DNA of 64,000 bases from assembly GCA_965226545.1 (NCBI GenBank), contig OZ245364.1:1364001-1428000 (forward strand). The letters run 5' to 3'. The first letter of the stretch is position 1, and each line of letters opens with the position of its first letter. This document shows positions 16,307-25,172 of the stretch, in pieces. The translations under genes and the position numbers were made by a program. A model generated the notes under the pieces. That model worked only from the letters and a program-made list of their open reading frames with translations, did not search any database and was not told the DNA's origin. This DNA is from JAHRAW01 sp965226545. Lineage in GTDB: Bacteria; Pseudomonadota; Gammaproteobacteria; Arenicellales; Poriferihabitantaceae.

Positions 16307-16786
16307 ATGACGATTCAAGTTGGCGACCGACTGCCCAATGTCGGCATTGCGGTGATGAGCGCGGATGGTCCGACCACGTTGACCACCGATGAAATTTTTG
16401 GCGGCAAAAAAGTTGTGCTGTTTGCGGTGCCGGGCGCATTCACGCCGACTTGTTCGCAAGCGCATCTGCCCGGTTATGTTGTGCAGTACGACGACTTGCG
16501 CGCCAAAGGCGTCGATGCGGTTGCATGTTTGTCGGTCAATGATGCGTTTGTGATGAACGCCTGGGGCGAATCGCAAAACGCCGCGCAACTGTTAATGCTC
16601 GCCGACGGCAGCGCAACTTTCACCGAAGCGCTCGGCTTGGTGTTGGATTTAACCGCCAACCAAATGGGCGTGCGTTCCAAACGCTATGCGATGATTGTCG
16701 ATGACTGTGTTGTGACTCATCTTAATGTCGAACAAGGCGGCGAGTTCGAAGTCAGCGATGCGAAGACGATGTTGGGGTTGTTGTAA
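16307..16786 (+). CDS. peroxiredoxin (Prx5-type)
   Basis: This 159-residue thiol peroxidase has the peroxidatic cysteine C49 in PGAFTPTC and the Prx5-typical LPGYVVQYDDLRAKGVD and NDAFVMNAW. It reduces hydrogen peroxide or alkyl hydroperoxides, usually with glutathione or thioredoxin. The ATG at 16307 follows the ribosome site ACGAGG by about ten bases; an upstream in-frame ATG at 16262 would add 15 residues foreign to the family. It stands at the start of a group that includes rubrerythrin and OxyR, so OxyR control is plausible, although I did not identify an OxyR operator. Confidence 0.92.
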   Translation: MTIQVGDRLPNVGIAVMSADGPTTLTTDEIFGGKKVVLFAVPGAFTPTCSQAHLPGYVVQYDDLRAKGVDAVACLSVNDAFVMNAWGESQNAAQLLMLADGSATFTEALGLVLDLTANQMGVRSKRYAMIVDDCVVTHLNVEQGGEFEVSDAKTMLGLL

Positions 16787-17265
16787 TTGACAGCAACAGT
16801 GACTAGTGACGACGGCGACGATGACTGTGGCGACAGTATTTTGGTAACAGTGTCGCCGCCGACAATGCCGACGCCGACCGTGTCGTGTTCGGCAGTGTAA
16901 CCGTTGCCGCCGACAATGACACAGTCGCCGACGCCGGCAAAATCCGCGTAAATCCGCCAATTTGCGCGGTTGACGGCAGTTCGGCAATAGCAATATGCTA
17001 TTGTTTGCTTTGATACAATCAAATGGATTTATTTGCGAATTGCCCGCATAATTCCAATGTCGATGTGATTGCGAGGCAATTGTGTACTCGAGTTTCGATT
17101 CGATGAGGTAGTTCGATGATGTGATTCGATTATTCGATTTGGTTACGCAGTTCGATTAATTTACATCGGTTATTTTTTTACGCACTTGTTTATTTTTATT
17201 GAGTTTACTTTTTTGTTTTACTTTTTTTTACTTGCTGTTCACTCTTGTCAACCGAAGGTGATGTT
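16787..17265. other. 479-base gap before rubrerythrin
   Basis: No gene is visible here. The first half holds GACAATGCCGACG and GTGACGACGGCGACG repeats of the class also seen in the ccm region. A perfect 8-bp inverted repeat CAATAGCA/TGCTATTG lies at 16985-17003 and could be a weak terminator or a regulator site. The last 200 bases are unusually T-rich, as expected for a promoter region, but no hexamer pair stands out. Confidence 0.5.
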
Positions 17266-17679
17266 ATGAAACTGAGCGACTCCAAAACGCAACAAAATCT
17301 TAAAGACGCATTCTCCGGCGAATCGCAGGCGAATCGTCGTTATTTGTATTTCGCCGCCAAAGCCGACATCGAAGGTTACAACGATGTTGCGGCGGTGTTT
17401 CGTTCGACCGCCGAAGGGGAAACCGGGCATGCGCACGGTCATCTGGAATATCTCGAAGCGGTTGGCGACCCGGCCACCGGGTTGCCGATTGGCGACACCG
17501 CCAACAACCTCAAAGCCGCGATTGCCGGTGAAACGCACGAATACACCGACATGTATCCGGGCATGGCAAAAACCGCGCGCGACGAGGGCTTCGACGAAAT
17601 CGCCGATTGGTTTGAAACGCTCGGCAAAGCCGAACGTTCGCACGCCAACCGTTTCCAAAAAGCGTTGGACGAACTTTGA
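17266..17679 (+). CDS. rubrerythrin-family diiron peroxidase (no rubredoxin domain)
   Basis: This 137-residue four-helix protein carries the carboxylate/histidine diiron pattern. It has E in FSGESQANRRY, ExxH-type EGETGHAHGH, E in AGETHEYTDMYPGM and E..H in LGKAERSHANRF. Rubrerythrins reduce peroxide in the cytoplasm. The usual C-terminal rubredoxin domain with two CxxC pairs is missing, so electrons must come from another protein; the Fe-S protein next door is a candidate. The ATG at 17266 follows GAAGG at the right spacing. Rubrerythrin, heterodisulfide-reductase-like Fe-S protein and DUF3501 occur together in other proteobacteria. Confidence 0.92.
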   Translation: MKLSDSKTQQNLKDAFSGESQANRRYLYFAAKADIEGYNDVAAVFRSTAEGETGHAHGHLEYLEAVGDPATGLPIGDTANNLKAAIAGETHEYTDMYPGMAKTARDEGFDEIADWFETLGKAERSHANRFQKALDEL

Positions 17680-17704
17680 GCGGCGATTGCAACATCGGTT
17701 AACT

Positions 17705-17737
17705 GCGCGTCATCGGGGAATCCCGGTGACGCGCTTT
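17705..17737 (+). terminator. hairpin after rubrerythrin
   Basis: A 13-bp stem GCGCGTCATCGGG/CCCGGTGACGCGC with one G.U pair and loop GAAT (17705-17734) is followed by only three T. It may terminate partially or stabilise the rubrerythrin message, so the downstream Fe-S gene is probably expressed at a lower level. Confidence 0.65.
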
Positions 17738-17845
17738 CGCTGTTCATTCGCCATTCACCATTAATTTTATGTGCACGAATTCGATGTGCACGAATTCGAT
17801 GCACACTTCACCGACAAATTTTTCGAATTTTTTAAAGCCACCGAA

Positions 17846-19294
17846 ATGAATCCCCAAAGCGAAGGCGGACTCGAAGCGCCGACTCGACATCCGATTGATT
17901 GGAAGAACCCGGCGTTTTACGACCAAGCAGCGACGTTCGATGAATTAACGCGCGTGTTCGATTTATGTCACGGCTGTCGTCGTTGCGTAAGTTTATGCGA
18001 AGCCTTCCCGACGCTGTTTGATTTGGTCGATGCATCGCAAACGTTGGAAATCGACGGCGTTGCGCGCGATGATTATTGGCGGGTTGTCGACCAATGTTAT
18101 TTGTGCGATTTGTGTTATCAAACCAAATGCCCGTACATTCCGCCGCATGAATGGAACATCGACTTTCCGCATTTAATGTTGCGCGCCAAGGCGGTGAAGT
18201 TTCGCCAAAACAAAGTGCGCATCTCCGAAAAAATTCTTGCGTCAACCGATGCGGTCGGCAAATTGGCCGGCATCCCAATCGTCGTCAATGCGGTCAACGC
18301 CGCCAACAAAAATAAACCGGCGCGCAAACTGCTGAACTATGCACTCGGCGTCGACCCGCGCGCGCGCGTGCCGGCGTATCACGCCGACACTTTACAAAAA
18401 CGCCGCGCCAAACAACTGAAACAACGCGAACCCGATGCGGCGGAAAGCATCGACATCGACTCGGATGTTTACCCGAGCGAACTCGTAATGCAATCGCCGA
18501 GACGTCCAAGTGATGTCGATACCGATGTCGCCGATGTCGCACACGATGAACGCATCATCCGCCACACCACCGGCAAGGTGGCGTTGTTTGCGACTTGCTA
18601 CGCCAACTATAACGAACCGCAACTCGGCGAAGATTTAATCAAGGTGCTCGAACACAACGGCGTGCAAGTGGAATTGCCTTCCAGCCTGCGTTGTTGCGGC
18701 ATGCCCAAACTCGAACTCGGCGATTTGGAATCGGTCGAACGGGCGATGCGCGCCAACCTTTCGATTTTGGAATCGTTCGTCGAACGCGGCTTCGATGTGA
18801 TTGCGCCGGTGCCGTCTTGCGTATTAATGTTTCGGCAGGAATTGCCGCTGTTGTTTGCCGAGAATTCGACGGTGCGCGCCGTCGGCGAAGCGTTTTTTGA
18901 CCCGTTTGAATATTTGATGGTGCGGCATCGCGACGGCTTGCTCAACACCGATTTCGCCCAACCGCTCGGCAAAATCGCCTATCACGTTGCATGCCATCAA
19001 CGCGTGCAAAAAATCGGCCCGCAAACCAAGCAATGCCTGCAATTGGTGCCGGACACCGAAGTGCGCGTTATCGAACGTTGCTCCGGGCATGACGGCACCT
19101 ACGGCGTCAAGGCGCGATTTTTTGACGCCGCCGGCAAAATCGCGCGTCCGGTGGTGCGGCAAATTAACGAAGCCAACGCCGACCATTACTGCAGCGATTG
19201 CCCGATGGCCGGGCGATTTTTGCAGCATCAACGCGCCGACGGCAGCGAAACCGCGCATCCGATTTCCTTGTTGCGCCGCGCGTATGAGATTTAA
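17846..19294 (+). CDS. heterodisulfide-reductase-like Fe-S protein (GlpC/HdrD type)
   Basis: This 482-residue protein has two 4Fe-4S ferredoxin motifs near the N terminus (CHGCRRCVSLCEAFP and CYLCDLCYQTKCP). Cysteine-rich CCG-type domains follow (LFATCYANYNEP with LRCCGMP, then VACHQRVQ with ERCSGHDG). Such proteins move electrons between soluble or quinone donors and thiol or diiron partners. The neighbours rubrerythrin and DUF3501 form a conserved trio, so it probably feeds electrons to rubrerythrin; that is an inference. I chose ATG 17846 over an upstream in-frame start (17771), because the extra residues come from the repeated ATTCGATGTGCACGA. A Ser/Asp-rich stretch sits in the middle linker. 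Confidence 0.85.
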   Translation: MNPQSEGGLEAPTRHPIDWKNPAFYDQAATFDELTRVFDLCHGCRRCVSLCEAFPTLFDLVDASQTLEIDGVARDDYWRVVDQCYLCDLCYQTKCPYIPPHEWNIDFPHLMLRAKAVKFRQNKVRISEKILASTDAVGKLAGIPIVVNAVNAANKNKPARKLLNYALGVDPRARVPAYHADTLQKRRAKQLKQREPDAAESIDIDSDVYPSELVMQSPRRPSDVDTDVADVAHDERIIRHTTGKVALFATCYANYNEPQLGEDLIKVLEHNGVQVELPSSLRCCGMPKLELGDLESVERAMRANLSILESFVERGFDVIAPVPSCVLMFRQELPLLFAENSTVRAVGEAFFDPFEYLMVRHRDGLLNTDFAQPLGKIAYHVACHQRVQKIGPQTKQCLQLVPDTEVRVIERCSGHDGTYGVKARFFDAAGKIARPVVRQINEANADHYCSDCPMAGRFLQHQRADGSETAHPISLLRRAYEI

Positions 19295-19391
19295 CCGCGA
19301 TTTATCCGCAATAAAATCACAATTAAATCATGTTATCAATCGCCTTAAATGGCATTATCATTATCTCAATCCCCCCACAGTGAGTAATCTT

Positions 19392-19985
19392 ATGAATAAA
19401 TTAACCCGCTCCGATTTAATGAGTCTCGAAACCTACGCCGCAAAGCGCAACGAATATCGCGCCGAAGTGATGGCGCACAAAAAAAACCGTCAGGTTGCGC
19501 TCGGCCCAAATGCAACATTGTATTTTGAAGACCGCATCACCATGAAATACCAAGTTCAGGAAGTGTTGCGCATCGAGAAAATTTTTGAACCAAGCGCGAT
19601 AGACGAGGAATTGGCGGCGTACAACCCGCTCATCCCCGACGGCAATAATTGGATTGCGACCTTTATGCTCGAATTCGAAGATGAAGATGAACGTCGCGAG
19701 GCGTTGTCGTTGCTGATTGGCGTCGAGCGCGCCGTGTGGGTGCGCATCGGGCAGCACGACAAAGTGCGCCCCATCGCCAATGAAGATTTAACCCGCGAGA
19801 CCGAAGAAAAAACTTCGGCGGTGCATTTCCTGCGATTCGAACTCAGCGCGGCGATGATTACCGAAGCCAAAGCCGGCGGCGCAATCGAAATCGGCGTCGA
19901 CCATCCCGAATACACGCACCAAAACGGCGCGTTGTCGGCGTCGGTGCTGAAATCCTTGGTCGACGATTTGCAGTCGGCACATTGA
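19392..19985 (+). CDS. DUF3501 family protein
   Basis: This 197-residue soluble protein starts MNKLTRSDLMSLETYAAKR. It has the family features GPNATLYFEDRITMKYQVQE and WIATFMLEFEDEDERR. The end reads GVDHPEYTHQNGALS then LVDDL. DUF3501 proteins have no established activity, but they are regularly encoded beside rubrerythrin and a heterodisulfide-reductase-like protein, as here. The ATG at 19392 is 97 bases after the Fe-S gene. No metal-binding or membrane motif is obvious. Confidence 0.88.
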   Translation: MNKLTRSDLMSLETYAAKRNEYRAEVMAHKKNRQVALGPNATLYFEDRITMKYQVQEVLRIEKIFEPSAIDEELAAYNPLIPDGNNWIATFMLEFEDEDERREALSLLIGVERAVWVRIGQHDKVRPIANEDLTRETEEKTSAVHFLRFELSAAMITEAKAGGAIEIGVDHPEYTHQNGALSASVLKSLVDDLQSAH

Positions 19986-20022
19986 ATCGCGGCGCGTTAA
20001 GGATGCCGCGCGATAATTGCGC

Positions 20023-20958
20023 ATGACGCTTAGCGAGTTAAAGTATCTCGTTGCGGTCGCGCGCGAACGGCATTTTGGGCGCGCCGCAAAGCGCTGTTTT
20101 GTCAGCCAGCCGACGCTTAGCATCGCGATTAAAAAATTCGAACAACGGCTCGGCGTGGCGGTGTTCGAACGCCGCGCCAAACATGTCGAGATTACCCCGC
20201 TCGGCAAACAAATCGTCGCCCAAGCGCAACGCGTCATCGAAGCCGCCGACCAAGTCAAACACATCGCACAAGGCGGCGCCGACCCGTTGCTCGAGCCGTT
20301 GCGCATCGGCGTGATTTACACGATTGGCCCGTATCTGTTGCCGCATCTGATTCCGATTTTGTGCAAGCGAGTGCCGCAGATGACGGTGATTGTCGAAGAG
20401 GGCTTCACCGCCGATTTGCGCGTGCTGCTGAAACAAGGCAATTTGGATGTGCTGATTTTGTCGCGCCCGTTTACCGAACCCGGCGTGGCCGTGGCGCCGT
20501 TGTATCGCGAGCCGTTTGTCGTGGTGATGCCGGCGGCGCATCGGTTTGCCGCACAATCTACGGTGCGCACCGCCGAATTGGCTGATGAAACCGTGCTGTT
20601 GCTCGGCGCCGGGCATTGCTTCCGCGACCAAGTGCTCGAAGAATGCCCGGATTGCGCCGGCGCCAACGCGCAAACCTCGATGCAAAAAACCGTCGAAGGC
20701 GGCTCGATAGAAACCATCCGCCACATGGTCGCCAGCGGCTTGGGCGTCACCATATTGCCGTGCACCGCCGCCGGCGTCGAGGAATATTCGCGCGGCTTGC
20801 TCATCGCCAAACGCTTCGCCGACAAAACCCCGTCGCGCGAAGTCATCCTCGCTTGGCGCAAAGGCTTTCCGCGCATGGCCGCGATTGAGGCGTTGCAACA
20901 GGCGATTTATCGCTGCCCGATGAACGGCGCGCAAATGCAGAAGGAAGTGGTGAATTAA
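20023..20958 (+). CDS. oxyR: hydrogen peroxide sensor OxyR
   Basis: This 311-residue LysR-type regulator has an N-terminal winged helix-turn-helix (MTLSELKYLVAVARERHFGRAA, KRCFVSQPTLSIAIKKFE) and a C-terminal sensor domain. The redox pair is C199 (LGAGHCFRDQ) and C208 (EECPDC), at exactly the E. coli OxyR positions. Oxidation by peroxide should form a disulfide and activate antioxidant genes. The ATG at 20023 follows AAGGATG-type purine-rich sequence and only 37 bases separate it from DUF3501. Its likely targets in this window are the peroxiredoxin and rubrerythrin genes, which is an inference. Confidence 0.95.
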   Translation: MTLSELKYLVAVARERHFGRAAKRCFVSQPTLSIAIKKFEQRLGVAVFERRAKHVEITPLGKQIVAQAQRVIEAADQVKHIAQGGADPLLEPLRIGVIYTIGPYLLPHLIPILCKRVPQMTVIVEEGFTADLRVLLKQGNLDVLILSRPFTEPGVAVAPLYREPFVVVMPAAHRFAAQSTVRTAELADETVLLLGAGHCFRDQVLEECPDCAGANAQTSMQKTVEGGSIETIRHMVASGLGVTILPCTAAGVEEYSRGLLIAKRFADKTPSREVILAWRKGFPRMAAIEALQQAIYRCPMNGAQMQKEVVN

Positions 20959-21191
20959 TTGTTTACCGAAGGGTTTAATGGTGTTTAATTCGTGGTTAAT
21001 TCGCGTCTAATTCATGCACGCATAATGTTGGTGTTTAATTAAATGCACGCACAATTAAAATCCAACACCTATCGCTCAACCGCATCAGTGACTTAAACTT
21101 AAACCCAAACTTAAAACGTAAACTTAACCTTTAAACTTAACCTTATCGCATCAATGCATTGTCACCGCAATCACAACAATCACCGCCCACA

Positions 21192-22166
21192 ATGAACCAA
21201 CATCGCTTACAAGTCGCCGTGGTCGGCGTGGGGTATCTTGGCTCGATACACGCCAAAATCTACGCCGCGATGCCGGATGTGCAATTGGTCGCAGTGGTCG
21301 ACAGCGACGCCGCGCGCGCCGCGCAAATCGCCGAGAAATATCGATGCGCGGCGTTAACCCGCGTCGATGAATTGCCCGCGCACATCGAAGCGGCCAGCAT
21401 CGTCGTGCCGACCAGCGCGCATCGCGAAGTCGCCGAAGTTGTGTTGCGCGCCGGCATTCATACGCTGTTGGAAAAACCCATCGCGCCGAGCGTCGACGAA
21501 GCCGAAGCGATTGTGCGCCTGGCGGATGAACGCAAAGTGATTTTGCAAATCGGGCATGTCGAGCGATTTAACGCCGGCGTATTAAAACTCGCCGAGTTGG
21601 CAAAACGACCGCAATTTATCGAAGTGCATCGACTCGGCGCATTTGTCGCGCGCGCCACCGATGTCGATGTCGTCGCCGATTTAATGATTCACGACATCGA
21701 TATCGTGCTGTCGTTGGTCGCGGCAAAGTTGCGCGCGGTGCATGCCTGCGGTGCGCGGGTGATTAGCGAACACGTCGACATCGCCAACGCGCGTTTGGAA
21801 TTCGACAACGGCGCGGTCGCCAATGTCACCGCCAGCCGCGTATCGCGCGCGCCGTTTCGGCGAATTCGCGTATTCACCGGCGACGGCTATTTGGGCTTAA
21901 ATTTCACCGACCAACAATTGGATGATGTGCGCCCGGCCGGCGACGGCGCGCCGCGATTAATCGAAAAACGCATCAATGTCACGCACCAACAACCACTCGA
22001 CGCCGAGTTGGCGCATTTTGTACAATGCGTGCGCGAACAACGTCGCCCGTTGGTGAGCGGCGCGGACGGCTTAATCGCGGTGCAAGTTGCGCAACAAGTG
22101 CGCTGCAAAATCGCCGAGTCGATCGCCGCATTTGCCGATTCGAATGCTGATTCGAATGCCGATTAA
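21192..22166 (+). CDS. Gfo/Idh/MocA family oxidoreductase
   Basis: This 324-residue NAD(P)-dependent enzyme has an N-terminal Rossmann motif (VVGVGYLGSIH near residue 8) and EKPIAPS near 95. IGHVERFN follows, and DLMIHDIDIVLSLV sits in the catalytic region. HVERFN with HDIDI is typical of UDP-GlcNAc 3-dehydrogenase GnnA, used for amide-linked lipid A. No lpx gene or aminotransferase lies next to it, so I do not assign the symbol. The C terminus ends in two copies of DSNAD, encoded by GCCGATTCGAAT repeat DNA that continues into the downstream gap. Start at 21192 fits the family; an upstream ATG at 21159 would add 11 residues. Confidence 0.8.
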   Translation: MNQHRLQVAVVGVGYLGSIHAKIYAAMPDVQLVAVVDSDAARAAQIAEKYRCAALTRVDELPAHIEAASIVVPTSAHREVAEVVLRAGIHTLLEKPIAPSVDEAEAIVRLADERKVILQIGHVERFNAGVLKLAELAKRPQFIEVHRLGAFVARATDVDVVADLMIHDIDIVLSLVAAKLRAVHACGARVISEHVDIANARLEFDNGAVANVTASRVSRAPFRRIRVFTGDGYLGLNFTDQQLDDVRPAGDGAPRLIEKRINVTHQQPLDAELAHFVQCVREQRRPLVSGADGLIAVQVAQQVRCKIAESIAAFADSNADSNAD

Positions 22167-22429
22167 AAGCGTCGATTAAAATGTCGATTCGATTAACGCG
22201 CCGATTGAAGTGCCCATTAATTGAAGTGGGCATGTCGATGAGTGTCGATGAGTGCCGATTGATGTGTCGATGTAATGTCGATTTAAACGCCGATTCACCG
22301 GCCGATTCGGGCGTGTAAAAAAGTGGCGAAATACTTGCTTTTTATTGCCAATGATGTGTATATTTGCGCGGGCGCGGCGAAAGTCGCTGAACGCCAACGT
22401 TTCCAATCAAATTGTATTCGGGTGATTCC
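22167..22429. repeat. GTCGAT-rich degenerate repeat gap
   Basis: Repeated words GTCGAT, GCCGATT and GATGAGTGTCGATGAGTG fill the first 130 bases after the oxidoreductase. The repeat begins inside the upstream gene, where it encodes the DSNAD tail. A putative promoter for the next gene lies at 22335-22364. Confidence 0.55.
22335..22364 (+). promoter_or_regulatory. promoter of the M23 peptidase-bactofilin pair
   Basis: TTGCTT (22335-22340) and TATATT (22359-22364) have an 18-base spacer and lie 66 bases before the ATG at 22430. Confidence 0.5.
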
Positions 22430-23434
22430 ATGAAAAACCTGCTGAAAATCACGATTTCCGACCATTCGGGGTCGCGGCATTTCCACATCGACAAGTCCAT
22501 CGGCCGCTGGCTGATGCGCGTGTTGTTGTTGGCGGTGGTGTTTTTACCGCTGTCCGGCAGTTACAACTATCTGCAGCACAAAAAAAATCTCCGCCTCCTC
22601 AGCAACGGCGTGGAAGTGCAACAACATCGCGCCGTGACCGAAGCGGCGCATTGGGAATTGGCGCAAATCGAAAGCGCCGTCGGCTTTGATGGCGACGGCA
22701 GCGGCAATTTGGATCAACGCATCCGCGAACTCGGCAATTTTTACAACACCAAAGAAGCCGAATACAGCGAACTCGGCGGGCGTGTCGAGGAAATCGAATG
22801 GATGATGGATTCGCACAGCGCACCGCCGGTTGAGCAATCCGCATTAAGCCAACGCGTCGATATGGTTGAATTGAGCGTGCGCCAAGAGCAATTTATGCAC
22901 CGCAACATCCCCAGCGGTTATCCGATGGAAACGCGCAAGGTGACCAGCGGTTGGGGCTATCGCATTCACCCGGTCACAAAATTGCGCGCGTTTCACAAAG
23001 GCATCGATTTGCGCGCCAAACAGCGCAGAAAAGTTTATGCGACCGCGGATGGCGTGGTGCGCTCGGCATATTTCGCCAAGTTGAGCGGCAATCTCATCAT
23101 CGTCTCGCATAGTTTTGGATTTGAATCCGGGTACGCACATCTCAGCAAAATTTTGGTGCGTCCCGGGCAAGTGGTGCGCAAAGGCGACGTCGTCGGTTTA
23201 TCCGGCAACACCGGCGTAAGTGCCGGTCCGCATTTGCATTATGAAGTTCGCTATTTGGGAAGGGCGATTAATCCCGGCGCGTTTCTCAATTGGGAATTCG
23301 GCAACAACGAAATCTACACGCAAGTGAAGGAAGTTCAATGGCCATCTTTAATAAACCTGATCAGCAAGCAGATTACTCCGCAAACGTTACGACTATCGCA
23401 GCTGGATCCCGCGTCACCGGAACAATCGAAATAG
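22430..23434 (+). CDS. membrane-anchored M23 family metallopeptidase
   Basis: This 334-residue protein has a short cytoplasmic N terminus, one membrane segment (about 24-45) and a periplasmic helical region. A LytM/M23 endopeptidase domain follows. Zinc and catalytic residues are seen in FHKGIDLRA (HxxxD near 189) and GPHLHYEVR (HxH near 268). It should cut peptidoglycan cross-links. Its last 97 bases overlap the bactofilin gene in another frame. M23 peptidase with bactofilin is a recurring pair in bacteria with special cell shape (Helicobacter Csd1/CcmA, Hyphomonas LmdC/BacA), so a shape function is likely. Confidence 0.9.
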   Translation: MKNLLKITISDHSGSRHFHIDKSIGRWLMRVLLLAVVFLPLSGSYNYLQHKKNLRLLSNGVEVQQHRAVTEAAHWELAQIESAVGFDGDGSGNLDQRIRELGNFYNTKEAEYSELGGRVEEIEWMMDSHSAPPVEQSALSQRVDMVELSVRQEQFMHRNIPSGYPMETRKVTSGWGYRIHPVTKLRAFHKGIDLRAKQRRKVYATADGVVRSAYFAKLSGNLIIVSHSFGFESGYAHLSKILVRPGQVVRKGDVVGLSGNTGVSAGPHLHYEVRYLGRAINPGAFLNWEFGNNEIYTQVKEVQWPSLINLISKQITPQTLRLSQLDPASPEQSK

Positions 23435-23799
23435 CCTGCAAGTTGCACGTTGACGGCGAGCTCGACGGCGAGGTGGTCTCCACCAACGTCGTCGAAATCA
23501 GCCGCAGTGGGGTTGTCAAAAGTGAATTGAAGGCCGACAAGTTAATTGTCGCCGGCAAATTTTTCGGCAACGCCGATTGCGAACTGGTGGAGTTAACCGC
23601 CAGCGGCGAGATTCAGGGCAACCTGACCTCGGCCGGCTTGGTGATTGAAAACGGCGGCGTCTTCGAAGGCAAAAGCCTGCGCAAACCGCCCGGCGAAAGC
23701 AACACCGTGCTGCGCTTTCACACCGACGACGCCGAAGGCGAGCATCGCAACGACAGCAAGCCGAAAGCCAAAGAGGAAAAAGAGGCGCAGTCGACGTAG
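23338..23799 (+). CDS. bactofilin (polymer-forming cytoskeletal protein)
   Basis: This 153-residue protein has the bactofilin beta-helix core. Short beta repeats run from about residue 18 to 110: GSRVTGTIEIACKLHVDGEL, then DGEVVSTNVVEIS, VVKSELKADKLIVAG and GEIQGNLTSAGLVI. The tail is charged and probably disordered. Bactofilins polymerise without nucleotide and position cell-wall enzymes. The ATG at 23338 follows a strong GAAGGAAG ribosome site inside the M23 gene, giving a 97-base out-of-frame overlap. A terminator follows at 23937. Confidence 0.92.
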   Translation: MAIFNKPDQQADYSANVTTIAAGSRVTGTIEIACKLHVDGELDGEVVSTNVVEISRSGVVKSELKADKLIVAGKFFGNADCELVELTASGEIQGNLTSAGLVIENGGVFEGKSLRKPPGESNTVLRFHTDDAEGEHRNDSKPKAKEEKEAQST

Positions 23800-24164
23800 T
23801 TGGTTGCGTATTGGCGACGGTCGCAGTTGCGGTTTTGCGGCGACAGTTGGCAAGTTGCGACGGTCGATGTCGGCGGCACGGTAAATGTTGCCGACTGAAA
23901 CGGTGTATGACGTAATCGTGCGGTTGTAACGAAAGGCGAGCGGCGCATTTGCGTCGCTTGTTTTTTTGCACCGTACGGTTGGCACTCGCTTTACCGGGTT
24001 TTACCGTGCTTTATCGGGCTTTACCGAGATTGATAACGACGCCGAACGCGCGGTTATTCGGTTAAGCCGAGTGCGACAATCAATCAGATGCGACAATCAA
24101 TGCGGCAACAGTCGTAAAACGGTTGCAGCGACTTGTTTTCATTCACCGCTCGCAAACCAAACGA
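23800..24164. other. 365-base gap between convergent bactofilin and ccmI
   Basis: No gene is supported. The gap holds a terminator (23937-23967), then a short tandem repeat of TTTACCG(G/T)G(T/C)TTTA units (about 23988-24028), then scattered GCAACAATC words. On the minus strand I see no clear terminator for the ccm genes. Confidence 0.55.
23937..23967 (+). terminator. rho-independent terminator after bactofilin
   Basis: Stem CGAGCGGCGC/GCGTCGCTTG (23937-23946 with 23951-23960) includes G.U pairs and a four-base loop ATTT. It is followed by seven T (23961-23967). Confidence 0.82.
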
Positions 24165-25115
24165 TTACTCACCCGCCGCCCGGTCAATCAACACCACCGT
24201 CTGCGCATCTTGCTTGGGGTCGGCAATCACCGTTGCACCGCCCAACACACCGCCATCGGCGCGCACGATTCGCGCGGTCAATGCAATCTGCGCGAATGCC
24301 GTCAGCGTTAATCGCGCCGCCATCGCTTGCCAATCGTCCGCCGCAATCGTCGCCGGCAATTCGCGCGCGCGCACTTGCGCCGTCGCCAACGGCAACGGCG
24401 CGCCTTGCGCCGCGGCGGCGACGATATGCACTTCCTCATCCCCGCGCAATTGCGTTGCCAACTGCGGTGCAATCTCGACGCGTACGCGCAATTTTAGATT
24501 GGCGGATTCGTTGGTCGATGCGGCACTCGATTGGTCGCGCGAATCATCATTCGCTTTATCGCCCGGCTCTTCCTCCAACAAGCGCACCAAGTTTTGATAA
24601 GCGTGTTGTGCCTCATCCCAGCGTTGCAACTGCAGATACGTCCACGCCGCAAATTGCCAATGCGCGGCGACTTCGGGTTCGTCGGCGAGTTTTTTCTCCA
24701 ATCGTTGCAGCAATTGATTGACATGCACTTGCGTCGCCGAATGGTCGCCTTGCGTAAACAACATACTCGGCGCGCCGAGTTGCAGATACAACAATACCGT
24801 CGCCGCCGCAATCAAAGTCAACACGGTTAGCAGTGCGTAGCGAATGTTAATTCGCGCGGCGCGTTTCGGCGGTTGCGCGGCGTCGGCTTCGATGTCGTCC
24901 ATCAACGCCAATTCAATTTCACTTTCGATGGCGCCACGCGCCTCGACATCATCGGCATGTTCGCCGAGTTCATCCAACCGCGCGCGCGCAATGCGAATGT
25001 TTTGCGCACGACGCTCCGCATCATCGCCGCGCGCCACCGGCTTGCGCAACGCCGACATCAACACGCCGACGGTCAACGCCATCATCGCAAACGCCCCAAG
25101 CAAAAATCCGCTCAT
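24165..25115 (-). CDS. ccmI: cytochrome c biogenesis protein CcmI
   Basis: This 316-residue protein has an N-terminal membrane segment (MSGFLLGAFAMMALTVGVLM) and a charged cytoplasmic stretch (ARARLDELGEHADDVEARG). A second membrane segment (YALLTVLTLIAAATVLLYLQ) leads to a periplasmic TPR-like region (WQFAAWTYLQLQRWDEAQHA). CcmI delivers apocytochrome c to the CcmF/H haem lyase. It is the last gene of the ccm run and is shorter than many CcmI proteins (about 400), with a Ser/Asn/Asp-rich patch after the TPR. Confidence 0.88.
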   Translation of the reverse strand: MSGFLLGAFAMMALTVGVLMSALRKPVARGDDAERRAQNIRIARARLDELGEHADDVEARGAIESEIELALMDDIEADAAQPPKRAARINIRYALLTVLTLIAAATVLLYLQLGAPSMLFTQGDHSATQVHVNQLLQRLEKKLADEPEVAAHWQFAAWTYLQLQRWDEAQHAYQNLVRLLEEEPGDKANDDSRDQSSAASTNESANLKLRVRVEIAPQLATQLRGDEEVHIVAAAAQGAPLPLATAQVRARELPATIAADDWQAMAARLTLTAFAQIALTARIVRADGGVLGGATVIADPKQDAQTVVLIDRAAGE

Positions 25116-25172
25116 TGCGTTTGCCTCTTGCCGTCGAAGTGACGCGCGGTTTGTCGATGATTGTGCATAACG

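Noticed and set aside
16985..17003. Strong terminator after peroxiredoxin
   Set aside because: The 8-bp inverted repeat is AT-rich, has a three-base loop and no proper T-run, so it is only mentioned as a weak candidate.
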